Assembly: GCA_022376925.1 (NCBI GenBank)
Contig: JAIOJX010000032.1
Location: forward strand, 103,842,794-103,906,793
Direction: 5' to 3'
Length of the DNA: 64,000 nucleotides
Source: Tragulus kanchil
Taxonomy: Eukaryota; Chordata; Mammalia; Artiodactyla; Tragulidae
The notes beneath the pieces are model-generated. The model ran no database searches and was not told the origin of the DNA. It was given only the letters and a program-made list of their open reading frames with translations. Position numbers and translations under genes: made by a program. Shown here piece by piece: positions 56,286-64,000 of the stretch (the first letter of the stretch is position 1; every line of letters begins with the position of its first letter).

Positions 56286-57348
56286 TGCTTGGAGTCCTCC
56301 CTTCTTGAGAGACTCATTTCTCCCGCCCTTCCCCCGACTGCTTCCTTTTCCTGCCTGCCTTCTCCAGGAATCCCTCTGTGGGTGCTGCTTCATCCAGCCT
56401 TGGAAGTCTAAGACAGAACCCAGCCCCTCAGCTGCTGCTCTGCCACCTTCCAGGCGGCAGAGTGCATGTCCTACCAGATCTTACATGCATACTGGTCTCC
56501 CTGGGGTGGCAGAGATGAGGCTCACGCCTCTGGGCTGCCTCCCAGGAAGGATCTGTCAGGTGCCCTCTAGAGCCTTCCTGGGGCTGGGAGCGCCTGGCCA
56601 CTGCTGCTCTTCCCTGCAGATAGCTTGGGGAGTCCACTGTGCTTGCTCAGGAATTGAATCTAGTCCCTTCTCCTGGGGCTTCCCAGGTGGTGCTAGTGGT
56701 AAAAACCTGCCTGCCAGTGCAGGAGACATAAGAGACGTGGGTTCGATTCCTGTGTTGGGAAGATCTGTTGGAGGAGAACACAGCAATCCACTCCAGTATT
56801 CTGGCCTGGAGAATCCCCATGGACCGAGGAGCCTAGCAGGTTGTAGTTGGTCCATAGGTTGACAAAGAATCAGACACCACTGAAGCGGCTTAGCATACAC
56901 TCACCCTTCTCCTTCGAGCAGAGGAAGGAAGGTGGGAGGTGAGCCTGAAGTCTCTGGGGTTTCAGGATGGGTTTGAATGTGAGTCCCCCAAGGTGGGCGA
57001 GGCTATGTCCGTCAGTCTCTGTTTAATGTCTACTCGTGTTTGCCTTGCCTGCTGCTAAGACTGGTAAATATAAAGGAGGAGATGGCCTGGTATATTATAG
57101 TCTCTCCCATCGAATGGTGAGAGATTTAAAAAGCTAATGCTCACCAAAGGTGTAGAAATACTGGGCTAGAACCTGGAGTGTCTTTGTCTTCTTTTCATAC
57201 ATGTGATAGCTGAAATTCAGAGAGGTTAAGTGATCTGTGCAAAGCCACATAGGAAGTGGCAGAGCGGGAATTTGAGGAGGCTCTCTGGCTCCAGTGCCCG
57301 CACTTGTCCCATGACATCACATTGGCTCCTGCTTGGAGTCCTCCCTTC

Positions 57349-59507
57349 TTGAGAGACTCATTTCTCCCGCCCTTCCCCCGACTGCTTCCTTTTCCTGCCT
57401 GCCTTCTCCAGGAATCCCTCTGTGGGTGCTGCTTCATCCAGCCTTGGAAGTCTAAGACAGAACCCAGCCCCTCAGCTGCTGCTCTGCCACCTTCCAGGCG
57501 GCAGAGTGCATGTCCTACCAGATCTTACATGCATACTGGTCTCCCTGGGGTGGCAGAGATGAGGCTCACGCCTCTCTGGGCTGCTCAGGGTCCCAGGAAG
57601 GATGTGTGAGTGATGTGTCTGGGGTCAGGAGACATCGACTTTAAATGGCATGATGTCTGTGGTGTGCAAGTTTTAAGGCTGGTGGGCCAACATGTGATCT
57701 TGAACCCCAATTTTTTGAACCCCCATTTTGAATTGGCCTCTGTGTCCTGCAGGCAGGTTACATGAAGGTTCCCGCATGGCTTGCTGTTGCCGGGCCCCAG
57801 AGTCTGGAAAGTGGTGGTTGTCTTTTCTCTCCTCTTCCTTTGCTCACGTGCACGGCGAGTGCCTTTTACTCTCAGGAAATGTAGCCTTCTCAGTCCTCAT
57901 CCTGGAACTGTTGCTGGAATGTAATAAATCTGCTTGTGTTTATGTTGAAAAACTGAAACACGTTACTGTGTCGGGAGGAATGTAGTAGAGGCCCTGCAAG
58001 GGGGCCATGTCTATGACAACAGTCTGCACATGTGGCTTTATTTTTGAAATCATGATCACCCCCCGCCCACTTCCTTGATGGAACTCTGGCAATAAATGCT
58101 GTCTCTTGCATCCGGGTATTAGGCAAACAAGAGGGCAGAGCTGGCCAGGTCCTCTCGGCTGTGGCCCTCACGCTGTTTGTTCTGAGAGCCTGGCTTCTCT
58201 GGACCCGGCTGTGTCTCAGGGTTTGCATCTCTTCTGGGGACAGCGCCTCGGCACTGGTTGAGTCAGAGCTGATTAGTGAATGCTCCTGCCCCCACTCCAG
58301 GTTGGAAACAACAGGATGGAATTTAATAGGCATAAATGTAAAGTCCCGTCTGCAGTCTCAAAAAAAAAAAAGAAGCCTCAGCTTCACAGGCACAGGATGA
58401 GAGCGCTTCATTTGAACAGCGGCTTGTCCTCCATTTTGAGAGACTCATTTCTCCCGCCCTTCCCCCGACTGCTTCCTTTTCCTGCCTGCCTTCTCCAGGA
58501 ATCCCTCTGTGGGTGCTGCTTCATCCAGCCTTGGAAGTCTAAGACAGAACCCAGCCCCTCAGCTGCTGCTCTGCCACCTTCCAGGCGGCAGAGTGCATGT
58601 CCTACCAGATCTTACATGCATACTGGTCTCCCTGGGGTGGCAGAGATGAGGCTCACGCCTCTCTGGGCTGCTCAGGGTCCCAGGAAGGATGTGTGAGTGA
58701 TGTGTCTGGGGTCAGGAGACATCGACTTTAAATGGCATGATGTCTGTGGTGTGCAAGTTTTAAGGCTGGTGGGCCAACATGTGATCTTGAACCCCAATTT
58801 TTTGAACCCCCATTTTGAATTGGCCTCTGTGTCCTGCAGGCAGGTTACATGAAGGTTCCCGCATGGCTTGCTGTTGCCGGGCCCCAGAGTCTGGAAAGTG
58901 GTGGTTGTCTTTTCTCTCCTCTTCCTTTGCTCACGTACGGGCGAGTGCCTTTTACTCTCAGGAAATGTAGCCTTCTCAGTCCTCATCCTGGAACTGTTGC
59001 TGGAATGTAATAAATCTGCTTGTGTTTATGTTGAAAAACTGAAACACGTTACTGTGTCGGGAGGAATGTAGTAGAGGCCCTGCAAGGGGGCCATGTCTAT
59101 GACAACAGTCTGCACATGTGGCTTTATTTTTGAAATCATGATCACCCCCCGCCCACTTCCTTGATGGAACTCTGGCAATAAATGCTGTCTCTTGCATCCG
59201 GGTATTAGGCAAACAAGAGGGCAGAGCTGGCCAGGTCCTCTCGGCTGTGGCCCTCACGCTGTTTGTTCTGAGAGCCTGGCTTCTCTGGACCCGGCTGTGT
59301 CTCAGGGTTTGCATCTCTTCTGGGGACAGCGCCTCGGCACTGGTTGAGTCAGAGCTGATTAGTGAATGCTCCTGCCCCCACTCCAGGTTGGAAACAACAG
59401 GATGGAATTTAATAGGCATAAATGTAAAGTCCCGTCTGCAGTCTCAAAAAAAAAAAAGAAGCCTCAGCTTCACAGGCACAGGATGAGAGCGCTTCATTTG
59501 AACAGCG
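57349..59507 (+). repeat. Tandem direct duplication 17 (copies 57349-58421 and 58436-59507)
   Basis: The offset is 1087, then 1086 after CACGTGCACGGCGAG against CACGTACGGGCGAG. The 14-base joint 58422-58435 belongs to neither copy. Two 12-base A-runs (58360-58371 and 59446-59457) are identical in length. The segment beginning at 57349 also occurs at about 56305 in duplication 16, making three copies. Confidence 0.95.
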
Positions 59508-59624
59508 AGCGAGAGAGTGACCCTCGAACGTACCCGACAGTCGGTTCTGTGTGCCAGCAGTTGGCCATCAGTGAAAGAAAGTGACGTGGGCTTGCCGAAC
59601 GAGGACTGTGTCCATAAGGAGAGC

Positions 59625-59855
59625 GATGCTGTTGTTATTGTTAATAATTCATAATAATAGCTAGGTGCTGTACATGCATTATCACTCCATCTTTAAATTC
59701 ATCCTTGGAGGTAAGTCTGGGGAGCTGCTTTTTTTCCAGAAGAGGAAACCCAGGCCTAAGAGGTTAGATTACTTGCGCAGTGTGTTCACGGCAAAAAAGG
59801 GGCAGAACCAGCTGGAACCCAGAGCTTGTGCTATTTGGAGCGAAACAGAGGGTCA
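59625..59855 (+). mobile_element. MIR (plus)
   Basis: AGCTAGGTGCTGTACATGCA, CCAGAAGAGGAAACCCAGGC, CTAAGAGGTTAGATTACTTG and GGGGCAGAACCAGCTGGAAC follow the MIR order. Confidence 0.8.
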
Positions 59856-59929
59856 GTAGATACCTGGTGGAGATTCTCAGTGAAGAAACGCTGAAGGAAA
59901 TGAAGGCATTTAGCTTGAAGGCAGTTTTA

Positions 59930-60130
59930 ATAATGTCTGACTTTTATACGATCCTCGCTGTGTGCCGGGCACCATTCTAAACAATCATCTGTCTCAACTC
60001 CATTATTATCTTTGCTTTACAGATGAGGAAACTGAGGCACAGAGAAGTTTTAAGTGAGTTGCCCAAGATGATATAGCTTCTCAGGGGCTGAGCTGGGCAT
60101 CAGACCCAGGTAGCGTGACTTAGTGTCCTT
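59930..60130 (+). mobile_element. MIR (plus)
   Basis: CTGTGTGCCGGGCACCATTC, TTTACAGATGAGGAAACTGA and GGCACAGAGAAGTTTTAAGT are close to the MIR consensus, and the 3' end GGCATCAGACCCAGGTAG is present. Two MIRs in the same orientation within 500 bases are separate old insertions, since they differ throughout. Confidence 0.9.
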
Positions 60131-60493
60131 TCTGGCCCGCATAGCCTTGGGGAGCCTGGAAGGGATAGTGGTAGGGGACAGAGCTGACCGTGGTCTTTGT
60201 TCTTTGGGACAGGCTGTCTGTAGGATGCCAGATGCTGAGTCTGGATCCAGGGCAGCACCAGGGCCTGTGAGTGGGTGTGGACACGGGAGAGGGTCAGCTC
60301 GCCCCAGTGTGGACACTAGGTGCCTGTGGAGCAGCCCTTTGAGGGGAGGTTAGTGAGTTCCCTGATGCTGGGTGGCGGCTTACCCGCCAGGGCTGCCTGC
60401 AGATGGAGGGTATAGGAGACCACCGTGTGGGGTACGGGAGGACCCTGCCCAAGGGCCCACCCACGCAGCTGGCTGGCTACCAGCCTTTTGTTG
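60131..60493. other. Short single-copy stretch
   Basis: No repeat, exon or RNA gene recognised. Confidence 0.4.
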
Positions 60494-60949
60494 AGGACAA
60501 GCTCAGCTTTCCGGACACATCCCCCACCCCAGGCAGTGGTATGTCCCCGTGGACTGCTGGAGGGGAAGTGACCGAGTGTCCGCCAGGGCCAGCCTGCCCT
60601 ATTAGGAAGCCCTGGCCATCAAGCCCGGCAGAACTGCTGACGGAGGCACCAGGAACAATGCCGCGTGGGAGGAGGCGTGTGCATGCATTTGCTCGCCTCC
60701 TGGCCTGAGTGCCAGAAGCAACACACTTTATTTGTCTCCTCTCATCCCGGGCCGGTGCCCAGCCTGGCTCTCTGGTGCTGTTGACTCCCACGTGGGCCCC
60801 TCGTCCAGCCGCAGCCTTCGCTGCAGGCAGGGTAGCCGGTCAGCTGACTGTGGTCCCTCCTGATGCCAGGAGAGCTGGGAGCACCCTTGGGGCTTATGTG
60901 GCCTTTTCAGAGCACTTACCAAGGAGCCCTGGGAGTCTGGCTCCTCTTC

Positions 60950-61185
60950 TTGAGGTCAGGAAATAGAGGCACAGAGAGGTGATGGGACTCATAGGAGGTC
61001 ACATAACCAGCGAGTATGGCTGATGCTCTTGTCAGGTCCTCGTGACTTGAAACAGGGATCGTCTTGTCCAGCCCTTTGATTTTACAGTGAAGAAATGAGG
61101 CCCAGCTTTGCAGCTTGACTAGGCCAAGGCATCTTCACTGGCAGGGCCAGAGCTAGAACCCAGGTCTCCCCAGGTCTCCTAGCTG
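60950..61185 (+). mobile_element. MIR-like fragments (copy at 62041-62275)
   Basis: GGAAATAGAGGCACAGAGAG, GGTCACATAACCAGCGAGTA and, separately, AGTGAAGAAATGAGGCCCAG with GGCAGGGCCAGAGCTAGAAC are MIR-like. They may be one diverged element or two adjacent ones. Confidence 0.6.
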
Positions 61186-61288
61186 CAGATACTGTCAGGT
61201 CTCCCAACTCCAAATACAGTCCCCTCCCCCACTCCCTGCCCCAACTGCCCTTTGCAGCACCCTCGCCCACTTGGTTTCCTGTCATCTC

Positions 61289-61543
61289 TCGTTTTTTTTG
61301 GGCCACTTCTATTGGTCTTTCATTTATTTATCTTTGTTCTTTGGCCCGTTTGGGCCTTCTATTGCAGTGGCCTCTCTTGTCGCAGAATACCGTCTCAGGG
61401 CACATGCGCTCCAGAACTCCAGCACGGTAGTTGGATACATTGGTCCAACAGCTCCGCAGCATGTGGGATCTTCCCAGGCCAAGGATCGAACCGGCGCCCC
61501 TTGCACTGCAAGGCTATCTCCTTACCCACTGGACCACCAAAGC
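61289..61543 (-). mobile_element. CHR-type tRNA SINE (minus), copy at 62379-62633
   Basis: TTGCAGTGGCCTCTCTTGTC, AGCATGTGGGATCTTCCCAG, GCCAAGGATCGAACCGGCGC (reverse B box) and TTACCCACTGGACCACCAAA identify the element. T-rich sequence at its left is the reverse of the A-rich tail. In both copies the SINE head coincides with the right boundary of the duplication. Confidence 0.85.
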
Positions 61544-62789
61544 CCTTTCCCTTTTTCATTCTCCCCTGTTTCTGCTGCCCGCTCAGGACAAGCTCAGCTT
61601 TCCGGACACATCCCCCACCCCAGGCAGTGGTATGTCCCCGTGGACTGCTGGAGGGGAAGTGACCGAGTGTCCGCCAGGGCCAGCCTGCCCTATTAGGAAG
61701 CCCTGGCCATCAAGCCCGGCAGAACTGCTGACGGAGGCACCAGGAACAATGCCGCGTGGGAGGAGGCGTGTGCATGCATTTGCTCGCCTCCTGGCCTGAG
61801 TGCCAGAAGCAACACACTTTATTTGTCTCCTCTCATCCCGGGCCGGTGCCCAGCCTGGCTCTCTGGTGCTGTTGACTCCACGTGGGCCCCTCGTCCAGCC
61901 GCAGCCTTCGCTGCAGGCAGGGTAGCCGGTCAGCTGACTGTGGTCCCTCCTGATGCCAGGAGAGCTGGGAGCACCCTTGGGGCTTATGTGGCCTTTTCAG
62001 AGCACTTACCAAGGAGCCCTGGGAGTCTGGCTCCTCTTCTTGAGGTCAGGAAATAGAGGCACAGAGAGGTGATGGGACTCATAGGAGGTCACATAACCAG
62101 CGAGTATGGCTGATGCTCTTGTCAGGTCCTCGTGACTTGAAACAGGGATCGTCTTGTCCAGCCCTTTGATTTTACAGTGAAGAAATGAGGCCCAGCTTTG
62201 CAGCTTGACTAGGCCAAGGCATCTTCACTGGCAGGGCCAGAGCTAGAACCCAGGTCTCCCCAGGTCTCCTAGCTGCAGATACTGTCAGGTCTCCCAACTC
62301 CAAATACAGTCCCCTCCCCCACTCCCTGCCCCAACTGCCCTTTGCAGCACCCTCGCCCACTTGGTTTCCTGTCATCTCTCGTTTTTTTTGGGCCACTTCT
62401 ATTGGTCTTTCATTTATTTATCTTTGTTCTTTGGCCCGTTTGGGCCTTCTATTGCAGTGGCCTCTCTTGTCGCAGAATACCGTCTCAGGGCACATGCGCT
62501 CCAGAACTCCAGCACGGTAGTTGGATACATTGGTCCAACAGCTCCGCAGCATGTGGGATCTTCCCAGGCCAAGGATCGAACCGGCGCCCCTTGCACTGCA
62601 AGGCTATCTCCTTACCCACTGGACCACCAAAGCTCCCTTTCATCTCTTGTTTCTGCTGCAGCCTCTCTGGAAGGGCTGGCACACAGCCTTGCTTCCCCCC
62701 ACTGCTCCAGCCAGTGTCTGATTATCCCAGTTGTTCCTTCCTTGCCTCCTAGGGCTGGTAGCCGCAGCTGGCTTAGAGGAATTTAGACA

Positions 62790-62939
62790 AGTGGAAGGAG
62801 CATAGCTTTGGCCAGGCAGCTTTGGGATCCAGTCACAGCTCTTCTCCTTGTGAGCTGTGTGACCTTAGGCAAGTTGCTTAACCCTTCTGAGCCCTGGTTT
62901 CTCATCTGGGAGATGAGATGATTTGGACTAGTTAACGTC
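62790..62939 (-). mobile_element. MIR (minus)
   Basis: GAGCTGTGTGACCTTAGGCA, AGTTGCTTAACCCTTCTGAG and CCCTGGTTTCTCATCTGGGA are the reverse complement of the MIR core, with good identity. The segment is repeated from 63928 to the window end. Confidence 0.88.
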
Positions 62940-62964
62940 CAGTGGCCTTCCAGTCCTGTAGGTC

Positions 62965-63095
62965 CAGGGAAGCCCAAGAATACTGGAGTGCGTAGCCTCT
63001 CTCTTCTCCAGGGAATCTTCCTGACCCAGGAATCCACCCAGGGTCTCCTGCATTGCAGGCAGATTCTTTACCAGCTGAACTACCAGGGAAGCCCA
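62965..63095 (-). mobile_element. Bov-tA SINE, 5'-half only (minus), flanked by a target-site duplication
   Basis: CTCTTCTCCAGGGAATCTTC, CTGACCCAGGAATCCACCCA and CTTTACCAGCTGAACTACCA run back to the head end CCAGGGAAGCCC. CCAGTGGCCTTCCAGTCCTG (from 62939) and CCAGTGGCCTTACAGTCCTG (from 63110) flank the insertion. Over about 27 bases only one differs, so this is an unusually long target-site duplication or a local duplication. Confidence 0.85.
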
Positions 63096-63135
63096 TAAAT
63101 GAAAACCTCCAGTGGCCTTACAGTCCTGTAGGTCT

Positions 63136-63927
63136 TTGACTAGTGATTTTCATGCAAGTGGATGCGACCCACATAGACCTGTGGTTGGAGGCTCTTGGAA
63201 AGGGCAGGTAATGTGGACTAGCAGGATAAGGCCTGTGTTGGGAAGTGCAGGGCATGCATTTGTTCAGAGTTCTGGCTCCACTGAAGGAGGGCTGTTACTC
63301 TTGGCTTTGGGTGCAGATGGGTGATCGAGGCAAGGGACCCCACCATTTTTCAGTTCCTTCTCTGCCGCTTCTTTCTTTGCGCCCATGCTGTGGGTGTGGA
63401 CACTGTTCTTGGTGGTGACCACTCAGGGTAGAGAGGTGGCTGGAGCAGGTGATTGGCATGGCCTTGGGTCAGCCAGGCATAGACAGGTGTCAGATCTTGC
63501 AGCCTACCACCTGGATCGGATGCATTTTTGTCATGGGAGGAACTCAAGCCCTGTTATTAGGCCTAAGAGATCTCTCCTCCGCATTGGATCCCAGGTGCGA
63601 GGTGCAGGGAGGGGTGTCCGTGTAAAGCCAGAAGCCTTTGGCTTTCTGTCACTGTGTTCAGTCTTGCGATTGTGTTGGCTGTTTACGTTGTTTTCATTCT
63701 TTGGTTTTTGCCTTGGCTGTGAAGTTGTACTATTTTCTGAACTAATCCTGTTTCATGTAACCTGAACCCAATATCTGGCCATGAAGAGCAAGCATTTTTT
63801 TCTCCTCTTCCTTAACAAAGGATATCCTAGACTGCAGCATCTGGAAATGATTTGGCATCTGGTCTAAGTATGTGAGCATGCCTGCACACACTTCTCTAAT
63901 ATAACATGCCCTTGTCTCCCCATATAC
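63136..63927. other. Single-copy stretch before the last partial duplication
   Basis: No repeat or exon recognised. The 126-codon open frame at 63385-63765 ends in a hydrophobic stretch rich in L and F, but it has no initiation context or homolog that I recognise, and T-rich sequence produces such stretches easily. Confidence 0.4.
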
Positions 63928-64000
63928 CTGTGTGACCTTAGGCAAGTTGCTTAACCCTTCTGAGCCCTGGTTTCTCATCTGGGAGATGAGATGATTTGGA

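Larger units (their letters stand above)
55507..57603 (+). repeat. Tandem direct duplication 16 (copies 55507-56550 and 56551-57603)
   Basis: The offset is 1044. The end of copy 1 is degraded relative to copy 2 (GCCTCTGGGCTGCCTCCC against GCCTCTCTGGGCTGCTCAGGGTCCC; compare 56527-56550 with 57570-57603). Each copy carries a Bov-tA SINE and a MIR fragment. The 216-codon open frame 56212-56862 crosses the joint. Confidence 0.95.
60494..62633 (+). repeat. Tandem direct duplication 18 (copies 60494-61543 and 61585-62633)
   Basis: The offset is 1091, then 1090 (GTTGACTCCCACGTG against GTTGACTCCACGTG). The 41-base joint 61544-61584 is a noisy version of the sequence just after copy 2 (62634-62664): both run through a CCCTTT-type start, a CAT/CTC stretch and GTTTCTGCTGC. 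So the joint looks like an error-laden continuation of the same locus. Confidence 0.96.
62855..64000 (+). repeat. Tandem direct duplication 19, cut by the window end (62855- and 63928-64000)
   Basis: Bases 63928-64000 repeat 62855-62927 without a difference at an offset of 1073, the same period class as the other eighteen pairs. The matching part is MIR sequence, but 73 identical bases with an abrupt left boundary are not expected for two independent old MIRs. Confidence 0.85.

Noticed and set aside
2655..64000. A CRISPR-like or satellite-like repeat array
   Set aside because: Each unit occurs only twice (three times at chain overlaps) and all units differ from one another. There are no short direct repeats with spacers, and the DNA is mammalian.

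Overview
This is nuclear DNA from a ruminant artiodactyl, most likely a bovid. The clearest evidence is interspersed repeats of the Bov-tA type (tRNA-Glu-derived head plus BovB-derived tail), a Bov-A unit and CHR-type tRNA SINEs, on a background of old mammalian repeats (MIR, L2, MER5A, a Tigger-like element, an MLT1-like LTR). I could not support a single protein-coding exon, tRNA, rRNA or other functional RNA gene. The longest open frames are GC-rich, repeat-derived, or run across duplication joints. The window is best read as intergenic or intronic.

The dominant structure is artificial-looking. Nineteen unrelated segments, each about 1.04-1.2 kb, occur twice in direct head-to-tail order with near identity (the nineteenth is cut by the window end). 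First copies start near 2655, 8892, 19549, 21873, 23885, 26058, 28229, 32337, 35951, 39906, 42678, 46272, 48032, 50446, 53383, 55507, 57349, 60494 and 62855. Copies differ mainly by short indels in base runs, or by a single substitution. Joints are abrupt or hold a short scrambled version of flanking sequence. In several chains (21873-30370, 46272-50225, 53383-59507) the end of one second copy is the start of the next duplicated segment, so short stretches occur three times. The parsimonious explanation is overlapping contig ends, gap fills or consensus chunks that were placed side by side without merging. About 19.7 kb, near 31% of the window, would then be redundant, and the real locus would be about 44 kb.

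Layout. 1-2654: single copy, with a GC box, octamer, G-run and pyrimidine tract near 1230-1443 and a Bov-tA SINE at 2029-2238. 2655-4850: first duplication, carrying Bov-tA and a CHR fragment. 4851-8891: MIR, a CHR SINE and a small minisatellite. 8892-11147: second duplication. 11148-19548: the longest single-copy stretch, with two Bov-tA, a CHR, MIRs, MER5A and a CHR SINE nested inside a Bov-tA with target-site duplications. 19549-30370: nearly continuous duplications. 30371-32336: single copy with a TG microsatellite. 32337-64000: duplications separated by short single-copy stretches containing a Bov-A unit, an MLT1-like LTR split by a Tigger-like transposon, L2, a MER2/Tigger fragment and further CHR and MIR copies.

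There are no genes here to assemble into a pathway. Biologically, the possible signals are three separate X-box (RFX-type) motifs and the GC-box/octamer cluster near 1270. Both are candidates only.
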